A DNA stretch of 64,000 nucleotides. It comes from Lasioglossum baleicum. Taxonomy: Eukaryota > Arthropoda > Insecta > Hymenoptera > Halictidae. The stretch is taken from positions 434,001 through 498,000 of the forward strand of contig NW_027469120.1 in NCBI RefSeq assembly GCF_051020765.1. Direction: 5' to 3'. Shown here in pieces: positions 39,338 to 50,000 of the stretch (position 1 is the stretch's first letter; each line of letters starts with the position of its first letter). A program made the position numbers and the translations under genes. Under the pieces are notes generated by a model, which searched no databases, was not told where the DNA came from, and saw only the letters and a list, made by a program, of their open reading frames with translations.

Positions 39338-41283
39338 GTCACGTCCGTCACTGTGTTTTGTTACAGGTACCAGGAGAGAGAAAAGAGAACAGTGACAGAC
39401 GGACGGTTGAGATATTATGATTAAAATGAGGAGTGGTCTTTCGTGCCGAGACAGCCGCGGGCTGTCATATGCACTAGGACAACCGATATTGCTATGGATG
39501 CAGTCAAGAAAAGAACGTCCGACGCGGTTACAAGAAGTGTCCCGACAAGAATCACGCGCGAGATGATGCAACGAGAACGGTGAGTTTACAGGATTCAGCA
39601 ATTATACAAGACATTATACGACTCACCGCAATGCTGTATTAACGCCTAATAATATTGTTGCAGCAGGAACTGGCGGTACTGGCAGTAGGTGTCGTACATC
39701 GGGTCTTCTATACAGATGTCCTCGAGGTGGGGAAGATCTGGCAGAGTTGCTGCTGCTCGGTTCGGGACGACGTTAGTGGCCTTGGATGCTGGCCGCAAGA
39801 CGACACGTTGATGAGTTGGCAGAGGGACGTCACGGATGATTCGGCAACGGACCCTGGGAACGATGATCGTGTCTCGGCTGTCGTCGTCGTCGGCTATGTC
39901 GAGTACCTCAGGACGATCGACCGGATGCAGAACTGGCGTCGGAGCTCGCGAGAGGTCCGCGTGGTTGACCTCTTTAGGAGGGTTGCAAGGGCAACCGTAT
40001 ACAGAAACGTAATCGGACGCGTCACACGGAATGTGCTCGGTAGTTCCCAGAAGTTCTGTCCACTCGGTAGTGGCAATGATTTGATCGAGCACCGCTTTAT
40101 TTCTTAACGCGCGTCTCAATTTAGCAAGTTGATACTTGCGTCCCGCTCGACGTGGGCGTCGCATGGGTAAGGAATAGTAATGATGGAATATTAATAATAT
40201 AATGAAAATGAACTTCCACTTGTTATTAACCTTTTTGGTAGCTAACTCGCTTCACGTCTATAGTGGCGGCTCAGCGTTTCCACTGCGCTCTTTAGACCAA
40301 TTCTAGACGTGGCACGAGAACTTCTCTATGACTCGCTTCAAATTCCTTATTGGCGGCTCAGCGTTTCCACTGCGCACTTTAGACCAAGTCCGGATATGTC
40401 ACGAGTTTAATATATTCGATGCAAGAACTGAATTGGAAGATGGTGTTGAACTAACACAAGAATAACAAGATCGAAGCACTGGTATAACAACGATATATTA
40501 AATAAGAACTGGTAAGTACACTGGTATACAATATGTAAGTAGTATTATAATTGGAGTAGTAATTGGATTAATGAATAATGGATATAGTAATATGTTGTAG
40601 GATTAATGTATGAGAATTAGGACTTGAGTTGAGTTGAGTTAGAGTTGGAATTGGAATTGGAATTAGGAGTGAAGGATCGACACACTTCACTTTCGCGGAG
40701 CTAGACTGAACACGTCTGCTCTTGAAGCCGGACTGGCGGCTGAGGCCAGGTAGGCACGTCTGTGCGAGTCGCTGGCTGAAGGCGGACTGATGCAAGCGCC
40801 TGCTCTGCCTTGCCTCCTTCGTTCGGAGTGGGGATAGCTGACGCTGCAGTCTCTTTGTTCTTCAGTCGTCGGAGTGGGAGAACCGCTGACGCAGCAGCGT
40901 CTTCGCTCCCGGGAACTGCACGTGCATTTCTGCTGACGCTGCAGTCTCGTGGCTGTCCTATTGCCCTCTACGAGCGTGGGACTGCTGATGCAGCAGTCTT
41001 TGGACTTCTCGACGTTTCTAGAAGCTTCTAGATGCTTCCAGAGTGATGCAATACTTTATTGCATTATGTGTCGTGGTGATGGGTTGAAAGTGAGGTTAGG
41101 TGTTGATCAAGGTGAAGTTATGGTGATGGGTAGAGACGGAGATAAGGAATAGAACAATACAATATATGAGATCTTAATATTATGTTCTTATGTCTAGGGG
41201 ACGGTGTATGGATCTTATGCAGATCAGACCTTGAATACATAATGTATGTACAAGGCCAACGTCGTACATCGGACGACGTAACA
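39338..41283 (-). repeat. T3 5' LTR (family A)
   Basis: 1946 bp. It contains the heat-shock array (41006-41038), the ARE-like cluster and the LTR ORF. Its outer end lies in the T2 integrase gene. Confidence 0.93.
39646..40164 (-). CDS. LTR-encoded SIM-like protein in T3 (172 aa)
   Basis: Family A version with VLDIADDDD as SIM-like core and a few substitutions (LRRAL, PTHQRVV, MYDTYC). Open from ATG to TAA. A 150-aa antisense ORF covers the same region but has no cross-family conservation of its own that I could see. Confidence 0.73.
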   Translation of the reverse strand: MRRPRRAGRKYQLAKLRRALRNKAVLDQIIATTEWTELLGTTEHIPCDASDYVSVYGCPCNPPKEVNHADLSRAPTPVLHPVDRPEVLDIADDDDSRDTIIVPRVRCRIIRDVPLPTHQRVVLRPASKATNVVPNRAAATLPDLPHLEDICIEDPMYDTYCQYRQFLLQQYY

Positions 41284-41285
41284 GC

Positions 41286-43322
41286 ATCACTAAGACGTAT
41301 CGCAGGATACGGGAAAAGTATTTCTGGTCTTCTCTCAAGAAAGACGTTCAGAATTTCGTCAATTCTTGTCGGTCGTGCGAAAGGCTAAAATTGGTCAGAG
41401 TTAAGACGCGACAGCCGATGGTGATTACCGATACACCTGGCAAATCTTTCGACAAGATCTCTATGGACATAGTAGGCCCGCTTCCGCAATCCCCTAACGG
41501 CTTTAACTACGTATTAACGATCCAGGACCTCTTGACGAAATATTCACTCGCTATCCCGCTGAAATCCGCGACGGCGATAGATACCGCGCAAGCATTCACA
41601 GAGCACTTTATTTGTCGTTTCGGGGCTCCTAAAGCGATTCTTACAGACCAGGGGACCAACTTCTTGAGCTCGCTCATGAAGAACATAGCGAAGAAATTCA
41701 AAATTACACGATTCAAAACGACCGCATTTAGACCTCAGTCGAATGGCTCGATAGAACGATCCCATCACGTGCTGACGGAATATCTAAAACAGTATACCGA
41801 GCGCGATAATTGGGATGAATGGTTACCGCTAGCAATGTTTTCATACAACACCAGCGTACACGAGGGCACGCTTTTCACGCCGCATGAACTCGTGTTCGGC
41901 ACCACGGCGCGCACGCCTTCAGCTAACACGGTAATGAACGATCTAACGAATGAGTCATATAACGGGTACTTAGAAGATCTGCAGACGAAAATTGAAGGAA
42001 CGCTGGGCAGGGCCCGAGAGAATTTAGAAAATGCGAAGTTACGATCAAAAAAATACTACGACCGAAAGGTCAACGAGCAAAGCTTTACAGTCGGAGACGA
42101 CGTATTTTTACTAAAGGAACCGCGTAAGAATAAGTTCGACGCCGAATACACGGGACCGTACAAAGTAGTAAAAATGTTAAGCGACAATAACGTAGAAATA
42201 ACGTTTAAGAAAGGGACTCGTATAGTCCACGTAAACAAACTCAAGCGTGCGAAGAAGGCAACCGCCTTCTCGATCATAACAACGAGCGCAGCCCGAGGGA
42301 AAGCGAAACCGCTCGAGCCGCCAAACATAAACACAGCCGTGTTTACCCCCTCTCCCTCTCCTACCACTGGACGCAGGAGGAACCGACACGCGGGTCCCAC
42401 GCTCAGTGCGCTCAAGGACCTCACGCAGTCAACACCCCCCAACGGTCAACCAGTTCACCACAACGATGAGTCAGGGAACACCCAGAACACTGGCCGACAA
42501 GCGCGCCGAGTACCTGGAAGCCTTCGACGACTATCGCTGCTACGTAGGGGAAATATATCGAAACGAGCAGAAGCAACAATTTTGCAAGGAGTGCAGCCTA
42601 ATGCAGGACAGCGTGACGCCCGAGGACGTTCACGAGATGTTGATCGACATGGACAACAAGTGCCATGTCTGCGAACAAAAGCTATGCAAGGAGCAGCCAA
42701 TCCCAGAATGCCTCGAATGCAGCGAGGACTTAGCTACGATATTGGTTTACCTGAGGGAGATCCAATACGAAGCCGGGATGAAGGACTTGGACGATTCGGA
42801 AAGCGACTCCGAGGGGGAAACCGAAACCAACGCAGAAACAGCTCTAGCATACCGACACAGGAAGGTCCTGCAAAAACTCTGGGATTACGTATCCAGTATC
42901 CAGGGCTACTGTTTCAAAGGGAAAATTATTGCAAACAGCGAGGGCAGGGAGTTTTGCGAAGACTGCGGCCACAGCTTGAAGAATGTAGAAGTGTTCCATA
43001 TACACTCTATACAGACAAGCCTGAAGAACGAGTGCGACACCTGCAAGAGGAAAATCTGTGCTCAGAAACCTCCACTGGCGTGCACAGAATGCACACTCGA
43101 ACTGGCCATCGCAATGCAATTAATCCCGGAAACATTGCGACAGATGATACTGGAGGAGGACAAGGAGCGGAGCCTCCCATCTACACCTCCACCTTCACCA
43201 ACACTACCTTCAGAGGACGAGGGAGACGGATTACTTACGATCACAAAGAAGTACGTCATCAATTCAGAGGAAGACTTGGCGACCGCCAACGATCTGAACG
43301 AGAAATCCCCAAGTGTTGGTGA
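41286..43322 (+). CDS. pol: T2 integrase (5'-truncated)
   Basis: Starts inside the zinc-binding domain (ITKTYRRIREKYFW, then CRSCERLKL; the His pair is lost to T3). The DDE core has SMDIVGPL, LTDQGTNF and GSIERSHHVL. The C-terminal domain reads VFLLKEPRKNKFDAEYTG. The enzyme inserts the cDNA with a short target duplication. The frame stays open to 43322, but beyond about 42465 it is Arg-rich, lacks recognisable domains and overlaps ORF3 in another frame. The true integrase end may be earlier, with the rest a shadow. Confidence 0.88.
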   Translation: MTKTYRRIREKYFWSSLKKDVQNFVNSCRSCERLKLVRVKTRQPMVITDTPGKSFDKISMDIVGPLPQSPNGFNYVLTIQDLLTKYSLAIPLKSATAIDTAQAFTEHFICRFGAPKAILTDQGTNFLSSLMKNIAKKFKITRFKTTAFRPQSNGSIERSHHVLTEYLKQYTERDNWDEWLPLAMFSYNTSVHEGTLFTPHELVFGTTARTPSANTVMNDLTNESYNGYLEDLQTKIEGTLGRARENLENAKLRSKKYYDRKVNEQSFTVGDDVFLLKEPRKNKFDAEYTGPYKVVKMLSDNNVEITFKKGTRIVHVNKLKRAKKATAFSIITTSAARGKAKPLEPPNINTAVFTPSPSPTTGRRRNRHAGPTLSALKDLTQSTPPNGQPVHHNDESGNTQNTGRQARRVPGSLRRLSLLRRGNISKRAEATILQGVQPNAGQRDARGRSRDVDRHGQQVPCLRTKAMQGAANPRMPRMQRGLSYDIGLPEGDPIRSRDEGLGRFGKRLRGGNRNQRRNSSSIPTQEGPAKTLGLRIQYPGLLFQRENYCKQRGQGVLRRLRPQLEECRSVPYTLYTDKPEERVRHLQEENLCSETSTGVHRMHTRTGHRNAINPGNIATDDTGGGQGAEPPIYTSTFTNTTFRGRGRRITYDHKEVRHQFRGRLGDRQRSEREIPKCW

Positions 43323-43374
43323 TAGTGACGAAAACGATTTAGTCGATTCGGAAAAGTTCTCGGTGGACGACTAG
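42466..43374 (+). CDS. T2 ORF3: protein with duplicated seven-Cys module (302 aa)
   Basis: ATG at 42466 (MSQGTPRTLADK). Two modules have identical spacing C-x2-C-x22-C-x2-C-x4-C-x7-C-x2-C. Module 1 starts FCKEC at about residue 38 and module 2 starts FCEDC at about residue 164. Each is preceded by a related helix and CY/YC element and followed by a leucine-rich LATI/LAIA stretch. An acidic Ser/Asp/Glu linker separates them, and the C-terminal tail is acidic and proline-rich. This looks like a zinc-binding (LIM/treble-clef-like) tandem. It occupies the env position of gypsy elements but has no signal peptide or TM segment. Family not recognised. Confidence 0.75.
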   Translation: MSQGTPRTLADKRAEYLEAFDDYRCYVGEIYRNEQKQQFCKECSLMQDSVTPEDVHEMLIDMDNKCHVCEQKLCKEQPIPECLECSEDLATILVYLREIQYEAGMKDLDDSESDSEGETETNAETALAYRHRKVLQKLWDYVSSIQGYCFKGKIIANSEGREFCEDCGHSLKNVEVFHIHSIQTSLKNECDTCKRKICAQKPPLACTECTLELAIAMQLIPETLRQMILEEDKERSLPSTPPPSPTLPSEDEGDGLLTITKKYVINSEEDLATANDLNEKSPSVGDSDENDLVDSEKFSVDD

Positions 43375-43493
43375 TGCGCGAAAAATGTTATACATGCGAA
43401 AAGTGCAATATCGAACTTGGAATGTTGTATGAAGTATGCAAGTGTGATGTATGATGCGAAAAATAATTTTCAACTGCCGTCGAAAATTATTTT

Positions 43494-43510
43494 TCCCCCG
43501 GGAAGGGAGA
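43494..43510 (+). other. T2 polypurine tract
   Basis: CCCCCGGGAAGGGAGA-type purine run directly before TGTCACGTCC of LTR D. Confidence 0.75.
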
Positions 43511-44724
43511 TGTCACGTCCGCTGACGTGTTGACGCCTTTCAGCGTCTGTATTATAGTCAAGATACTAGGTTATATTAATAGTTATAAGTACACAGATTA
43601 TGTAACACGAACACCTAGTCTTAAGATCCTTACATATATAATTTTACTTACCTTTTTATACTTACCTTATACCTAGAATACTTACCGAGCAGTTGACCAA
43701 AGTTCTGTATTTTATATTGCATATTTAGTATTTTTAATAACATATTAAAGATTTTATGTTTCTGTTACGATGAACGCGCGAGCGCCTGAGACGCTCGCCA
43801 GTACGCTTCACGCGCTAGCGCGCCCCACCACTGTACAGCGGCGCGCCCCACTGCGTCGCTTCCCCCACTCCACCGGCGGCCAGTCGAACGCAGCGAGCGT
43901 GCTGAGCAGTCGTGCAGATTCGCTTCTCGACTACGAGCGAGCACAGGCCTCCTTCCGAGCCTGTCTCCTCTCTCCGATTTTCTCCGGTTCTAGTACTTAG
44001 AAATATTCCGACGTTGTATCTCATAGAGTTGTACTCTACAGTTTGCTTCAAATATATTTTATTTCCTGAATCTTAAGCCTAGAGTCACATTTATTCACGG
44101 GATCCCAGTTCGCCGTTTATTATATTTTATTTCAACTTCGAGTTCCATTTTCGAATCTTCGGAAGTTCTACGAGTAGAACAATCTTCATTCTTCGCATCG
44201 AACGAGCAGCTTCGCCGCTCGCAACGCATTCAAACAGTAATTTTCATTACTTCATCAACGAACGCAACGTTCGCATCGAACGAGCCGCTACGCCGCTCGC
44301 AACGATTAAATCAGCAATTATCATTGCTACTTATAACGCAAACCAGCAGTTCTCACTGCTTATTCTACAATCGAACGATTCCAACGTTCGCAACAATTGA
44401 ACGGACGCATCGTTCACTACGTGGATTCATCGTACGCTTGAGAGAGCGTCTACGTATGCGGTCCGTCGCTTCCTCCTCATCACGACATCGAGGAAGCTCC
44501 TCCGCAGACAATTCTTCATAGTATTAACGGCGTTCTTCTCGGTGAGTCCGATTATATTGTATACGCGTGAAATTGTCAAGACTGTAGCTTCGCGGTTCCC
44601 GATTCAGACGTGGAAGTACTCGCCGCGTGGTTTCAAGGCTGGAATAATTTCGTGTACGTTTCTATCCGTGTCGCGGTCGGTGAATTTATATATTTTTAAC
44701 CGTCCGACGTCCCGGGACGTAACA
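43511..44724 (+). repeat. T2 3' LTR (family D)
   Basis: TGTCACGTC...GGACGTAACA, 1214 bp. Start hairpin CACGTC/GACGTG. No LTR ORF comparable to families A and B. Repeated ACGAACGCAACG-like and CGCTCGCAACG motifs occur in 44190-44400. No HSE array seen. Confidence 0.88.
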
Positions 44725-45185
44725 CTGCAGTCTCTTTGTTCTTCAGTCGTCGGAGTGGGAGAACCGCTGACGCAGCAGCGTCTTCGCTCCCGGGGACTGC
44801 ACGTGCATTTCTGCTGACGCTGCAGTCTCGTGGCTGTCCTATTGCCCTCTACGAGCGTGGGACTGCTGATGCAGCAGTCTTTGGACTTCTCGACGTTTCT
44901 AGAAGCTTCTAGATGCTTCCAGAGTGATGCAATACTTTATTGCATTATGTGTCGTGGTGATGGGTTGAAACTGAGGTAAGGTGTTGATCAAGGTGAAGTT
45001 ATGGTGATGGGTAGAGACGGAGGTAAGGATTAGAACAATAGAATAATGAAATCTTAATACTATGCTCTTATTTCTAGGGGACTATGCTCTTATTTCTAGG
45101 GGACGGTGTATGGATCTTATGCAGATCAGACCTTGTATACATAGTGTGTGTACAAGGCCAACGTCGTACATCGGACGACGTAACA
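44725..45185 (-). repeat. T1 3' LTR remnant (family A)
   Basis: First 461 bp of LTR A in minus orientation, including the heat-shock array (44887-44919). It carries a local duplication of CTATGCTCTTATTTCTAGGGG around 45059-45099. The rest lies beyond T2. Confidence 0.9.
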
Positions 45186-45198
45186 CCTCCCAACGCGG
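45186..45198 (-). other. T1 polypurine tract
   Basis: Minus-strand CCGCGTTGGGAGG adjoining the LTR, preceded by the AGAAATTTCT hairpin as in T6. Confidence 0.75.
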
Positions 45199-45251
45199 AA
45201 AAGAAATTTCTTACAAGGAAGAAATTTCTCGCTCAACACTCGACCTCACAC

Positions 45252-47112
45252 TCATTCATTCGACGCATCGTCCGGGGGTACTCCGCGCAGGGAGCACAGT
45301 TCTCGGCGAGTATTTCCTATATCTGTACGAAACACTGGTCGCACTGAAATGTTGTCGGTGTCGGCACGTGGGGCTGGGGCTGGTTTTATGCAATTTATTT
45401 CGCTTTGTTCATTTTGCATAGTTGGGTTTTGGGTGGGTGGGGAATCACTGGTGTCACTGTCACTTTTGTCTTTCCTTATCTGCGTCCAGATGGGTGTCAC
45501 GTTTCGCTGACGCGGGTTTTGCGTTGGATTATTCGGCGCACGCTTGAGTTTGTTTGCATGTACAATCTTAAAATGGTTCCCTACTTTAATTTTTACATTG
45601 TTTGAGTCTAGGATGTCGCAAATTTCGTGAGGACCCGTATATTGCGCATCGAATTTGCCCTTGCAGGGTTCTTTGAGTAGGAATACTTGTTCTCCCACCT
45701 TGAATTCTACCGGGTTAATTCTTCTATCGTAGTATGATTTTGATTTTCTTTTCGCGGAGACTAAGTTTCCGCGCGCGCGAATCTGGGTTTCGGTTATCTT
45801 TCTTTGCAATTGGGAGAGGTAGTGGGTATAGGAGTCTTTTTCGCATTCGTAGGAGTAGGAATCGGCGGATGGGACTCGCGCCAAAGAGCCGAATACTAAC
45901 TCGTGCGGCGTGAAATCTGTGCCCTCGTGGACACTTGTATTGTAACTAAACATTGCCAAATCGACCCATTTGTCCCAGTTGTTTTTGTGGACGTATTGCT
46001 TCAGGTATTCTGCTAAGACGTGGTGGGATCTTTCGATTGACCCGTTGCTTTGAGGGTGGAAGGCTGTTGTTTGCAGCCGAGTTATTCTGAATCGTTTTGC
46101 GATGGCCTTCATCAGGGAGCTTGTGAAATTTGCTCCTTGATCCGTTAGGATGGCTTTAGGTGTTCCGAAACGACAGATAAAATTGTTTATAAATGCATCC
46201 GCAGTGCTGATAGCATCGGCGGATTTGAGAGGGATTGCGGTTGAGTGTTTCGTTAATAGATCCTGTATGGTTAAGATGTATGTGTTTCCGTCGTTGGTTG
46301 TTGGAAGGGGCCCTACAATGTCCATGGACACCTTATCGAACGCTCTACCGGGTGTATCCGTTATTCTCATCGGCAGGCGCGTTTTTACCCTGGTCAGTTT
46401 ATTACGTTGGCAACTGAGGCAGTTATTAACGTAGTTCGTTATCTGGATCTTCATACCGCTCCACCAATATCTTTCGCGGATTCTCTTCAGGGTTTTTGTA
46501 ATTCCTTTGTGCCCTGCGTACGCAGAGACGTGATTTTCTGCGATAATATCATTCCATCTATCTTCGGCCGGTATCTGGATTTCGTTTGCGCAGAAGAATA
46601 TGTGTACGGGGGTGTCTTCGAATGTCGCGATGAGGAGGTTCGAGACGTACTCCATGGAATTGTCATCTATATAGGTTTTAGAGATTGAAAATGTTCGCAG
46701 TCTGAGTTCGTTGGCTACATCAAGTAATGTCCGGAAACATTCTTTTAGGTCGTCAGTTGAAACCTCGTGAGTCAGGGATGGTTTGATGGGTATCTGTATC
46801 AGCTTGTTGCTACCGAAATTACTTATCTTTGCTTTGAATAAGGTCAGATCTCGACCGTCGGACAGTTTCCTTTGTCTATGGAGGTCTACGGCTCCTGGGT
46901 CTATAGGTTGACCATCCAGGGTTGTGAAACATACTAAATTATCTTTCCTCATAATTAGTCGGTCGCGGAGGTACGTTATTCTCCCTTGTCGTCTTGGCTC
47001 CTCATCTTCTTCCTCGTCCTCGGAGGGTAAGGTTTCTTCTTCTTCATCGAGCCAGTTTGGTCCCGTTGGTTGGGGAATTAGGCTGGGGACGGCGGTTAAA
47101 ATGTCCTCTAGT
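45252..47112 (-). CDS. pol: T1 integrase and pol C-terminal tail
   Basis: Minus-strand integrase with HHCC domain (HVSAYAGHKGITKT ... CLSCQRNK). The DDE core has SMDIVGPL, LTDQGANF and GSIERSHHVL, with exactly 35 residues between the second Asp and the Glu. The C-terminal domain reads EQVFLLKEPCKGKFDAQYTG. It continues in frame into the tail (SDSDTSDSPPTQNP, ISVRPVFRT, RRELCSLRG), then stop and PPT. The acidic stretch at about 47000-47060 links it to RNase H across T8, and removing T8 and one CCTG restores the frame. The tail is shared with env-type T11, where glycoprotein takes the place of integrase. Confidence 0.92.
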
Positions 47113-47380
47113 CCTGTGTTACGTCACGCCCCACGTCCTAGGCAAAGAAGATGACCCCAGGAGGCGGCACGTGGAATTGAAGAGGAAACGGTCTTTTACG
47201 CCAAGACAGCCAGACGGGCAGTCATATGCGCTAGGACACCGATAGTCATTTGAGACCGACACCCGCTAGCAGTCAACGCGGATGGCGATACTTCTACGCT
47301 GACGCAACGAACGCGGTGAGTTGACATGGAACAAAAGGGGTTACAAAAGATACTGATTCTCACCGGTTTGTTGTTACGCC

Positions 47381-47797
47381 TTAATAATACTGTCGCAGGA
47401 GTTGTTTCCTCTGCGCTGCGTAGACCTCGTACTGTGGGTCCACGATGCAAATATCTTCCAGGCGAGGAAGATTGGGAAGACGCAACGTAATACGTTGACG
47501 TGGTGACAGGAACGTGCTGTTGGTGATGACGCAACGAGGACGTGGCAGGATCACTGTGTCCTGGCTATCGTCGTCGTCAGAGATGTCTATGAGATCGATG
47601 ATCTCATAGCGGGCAGCTGGTGTAACGTTGACAGGCGTGGAACGCGAGAGATCCGCGTGGTTGATCTCTGTGTTCGGAATCGGACGGCACGGACAACCGT
47701 ATACCGATACGTAATCTGACGCGTCACACTCGATATTCTCGGTCGTGACGTGTTCGACGCATGAGGAGAGAGGAGCGAAAGGAACTTGGTTTAACAA
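47381..47797 (-). pseudogene. LTR-encoded SIM-like protein, N-terminally disrupted copy in T8
   Basis: It keeps CDASDYVSVYGCPC, NHADLSR, a strong SIM-like IIDLIDISDDDD, and the C-terminal LPNLPRLEDICIVDP and LLRQYY. An internal deletion joins the start region (ATGCGTCGAACACG) to TTENIEC out of frame, removing the basic N terminus. Upstream residues of the open frame are unrelated. The C-terminal half remains well conserved in an older, diverged LTR, consistent with past constraint. Confidence 0.7.
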
Positions 47798-48112
47798 CTC
47801 CTTCTCAAGAAATCCTTTATAGGAATTTTGTCTATGTTCTGAATGAAAAAGGGAAAATTTGGCCAGGGGTTCCCCGGAGGCGCTGGCCAGCGGTATTCCA
47901 CCTGTGACTTTAATAAAATATAGTTATTGAAAAGGTCCGCTCGTTCATTGACACTACCCAAGCGGAGCGGACGAACTGGCCTCCAAGCCGGGTCACTGTG
48001 TAACGAACGAGGGCACTGTTAGAACTGTCACTATAGATCTAGCACTGCACGTATTCCTTGTGTGAACTGTCACTTGATGGAGACTTGATCGAACACTTGA
48101 CCGAGAAAACAC

Positions 48113-48310
48113 TTGACCGATCAAAATGTCGCTTGCAGACGTATTGTCTCGGCGGAGCTGTAAGCTTCTCCCTTTGTGACCGAGTTTCAATACTCAACAA
48201 GTGCACGATTGCTAATGGAAACAATTGTTCAAAATGTCGCTTGCAGACGTATTGTCTCGGCGGAGCTGTAAGCTTCTCCCTTTGTGACCGAGTTTCAATA
48301 CTCTACAAGT
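48113..48310. repeat. Segment duplication in T8
   Basis: AATGTCGCTTGCAGACGTAT and the following stretch to GAGTTTCAATACTC are present twice (about 48125-48194 and 48234-48303). T5 LTRs have a single related copy near 1320-1395. Confidence 0.8.
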
Positions 48311-49275
48311 GCACGATAAACGAAGATATAGTTTGAATATCGGAGAGAAATATGTCACTGAATTGATTGAATTGTAAGAGAAGTCACTCGCGAAGTTCTG
48401 GTAAAATAAGATATATTATAATAATAACTTGGTTACACTTGGTTACAATTGTATTAATATAAATGTGAATATGAATTAAATGAATTAATTGCGTAGGAGT
48501 TAGTAAATGAATTAGTGTTGGAATAGAGACTGCGTTGAGTCGGAATTGGTATTGAGTTTGAATTAGAATTGGAATTAGGATTGGAATTGGAATTGTAGAA
48601 CAAACGTCGATGAACGTCGAAGCGCGAATTAGAAGAGCGCAGGTCGACACGTCTGCTCACTTCGCTGGCTTGGGCCAGACTGACTGATGTCGTTGTGTGA
48701 GAATGGAGTGAGCGCAGACCGACACGTCCGCTCACTCCGCTGGCTAGCACCAGACTGATGCAAGAGGCAGCTCTGCGTAGCCTCCTTCGCTCGGAGTGGG
48801 GGTTGCTGACGCTGCAGTCCCTTTGTCCTCGCTCGTCGGAGTGGTGACGGGTGCAAGACTGCTGACGTTGCAGTCTCTTTGTCCTCGCTCTCGACAGAGT
48901 GGTGACGCGTGCAAGACTGCTGACGTTGCGATCTCTTTGTTCTCGAGGTGGCGTTTACTCGAGCGGAGTTGAGGATTTGAACAAGTTGTAAGTGTAGATG
49001 AGGGTTTGAACAAGTGTTAGGTAAGATTGAGAGTTTGGAGTGGTGGTTGGGTTTAGAACAATTGGGAGAGTCGAGATTTAAGTAGTGATGGGTATTAGAA
49101 CAAGTTTAGGAAAAGTCGTGGGTGAAGTAGTGATGGGTTTAAGATGTATTAGAATTAGAACAAGAGTTTGATAGCGATGGGTTTAAGAGGTATTATGTAC
49201 TTAATATTTAATCTTAGCCTAGAATCGAGGTACGGTCCTCGATTCGACCAACGTCGGAGGTCGTCCGACGTAACA

Positions 49276-49903
49276 CCTGTTATGGGTGACTCCTCTTGAC
49301 TGGAGGCGGGTACTAGGGGTGGTGATACCAAAAGGCTGTCGTCATCTGAACTCGCCCTAGGGCGTGGTGGCGTTTTCGATGGTGGTTCAGATGTTGAGTT
49401 TGACGATGATTTCCTCTTCCTCGGGGGAATTGACTGAGGCGGTGGCATAAGATGCGAGTCGGCCCATCTCCTTCGGCGGTTATCGAAGAGAGGGGTTCCT
49501 GGATTTGATAACGGTGCTCTTGGCGGCGATGTGCCTCCAGGGGTGCTCCATGAGAGGGGCAACGTAACTGGGTTTCGGGAGAGGGCATCAGCCTTAGAAT
49601 TCGCTTTTCCAGGTTTGTAGACGACTTTATATTCAAACTCGGCCAGTTTTAGGCGCCATCTGAGGAGGCGCGACGTAGGGTCTTTTACTGACGTCATCCA
49701 GACCAGCGGTTTATGGTCTGTGATTAGTGTAAATTTTCGGCCGTAAATATATGGTCTAAAATACTGTACTGCGAATATTATTGCTAAGCACTCCTTCTCT
49801 ATTGTAGAATAGTTCACTTCAGCGCCCTGCAGGATCCTTGAGGCATAGGCAACGGGACGATCCTTGCCTACTTCGCCTTGGCTAAGTACGGCGCCGATGG
49901 CAT
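49276..49903 (-). CDS. pol: T1 RNase H and linker
   Basis: Minus-strand Ty3/gypsy RNase H: AIGAVLSQG, IEKECLAIIFAVQYFRPYI, LITDHKPLVWM, LLRWRLKLAEFEYKVVYKPG, and SKADALSR with catalytic Glu and Asp residues in place. A Pro/Ser-rich linker leads toward integrase. The start is cut by T9 at AIGAV, and the downstream end is separated from integrase by T8. Confidence 0.92.
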
Positions 49904-50000
49904 TGTTACGTCGTCCGATGTACGACGTTGGCCTTGTACACACACTATGTATACAAGGTCTGATCTGCATAAGATCCATACACCGTCCCCTAGACATAAG
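49904..50000 (+). mobile_element. T9: first 97 bp of a family A LTR
   Basis: Exact start of LTR A (TGTTACGTCGTCCGATGTAC onward) preceded by GCAT in T1 RNase H. It is cut after CATAAG by T10; the remainder must lie beyond the window. Confidence 0.8.

Larger units (their letters stand above)
1..41283 (-). mobile_element. T3: pol-type Ty3/gypsy element, LTR family A, split by T4 and T5
   Basis: Minus-strand element whose 5' LTR ends at 41283. Its gag, protease/linker and RT lie to the left; its RNase H, integrase and 3' LTR are outside the window. It is interrupted in its coding minisatellite by T4 (27589-36666, CCGG duplicated) and in RT by T5 (144-26534, CCTG duplicated). T3 itself sits inside the integrase gene of T2; the right flank starts GCAT at 41284. 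Removing the inserts restores a continuous reading frame through the RT. In this copy RT follows directly after the protease and NQPD repeats, with no glycoprotein between them. Confidence 0.9.
41284..44724 (+). mobile_element. T2: 3' part of a Ty3/gypsy element with LTR family D and a novel ORF3
   Basis: Plus-strand element cut on the left by T3 (its 5' part is outside the window). It contains integrase from the zinc-binding domain onward, a Cys-rich ORF3, a polypurine tract and a 1214-bp 3' LTR. It is inserted in the family A 3' LTR of T1. Confidence 0.88.
47117..49275 (-). mobile_element. T8: solo LTR, family B
   Basis: Single 2159-bp LTR with ends TGTTACGTC...GACGTAACA on the minus strand, flanked by CCTG (47113-47116 and 49276-49279) and no internal sequence. 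This is the product of LTR-LTR recombination. It is more diverged and shorter than T5 LTRs, with fewer tandem units and a duplicated segment at 48113-48305. Confidence 0.93.
44725..49903 (-). mobile_element. T1: outermost pol-type element, LTR family A (fragments)
   Basis: Minus-strand element holding the rest of the stack. The 3' LTR remnant is 44725-45185, followed by tail, integrase and RNase H, and it is split by solo LTR T8. It is cut on the left by T2 and on the right by T9 at 49903/49904, inside RNase H. In this copy integrase runs directly into the short tail and PPT, with no env gene. Confidence 0.88.

Noticed and set aside
39655..40107. 150-aa ORF antisense to the LTR gene
   Set aside because: The sense ORF is the one with cross-family block conservation and in-frame indels; the antisense protein shows no independent features.
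43770..44521. Small ORFs in LTR D as counterpart of the LTR gene
   Set aside because: No basic N terminus, Cys block or SIM-like core; no similarity to the A/B proteins.
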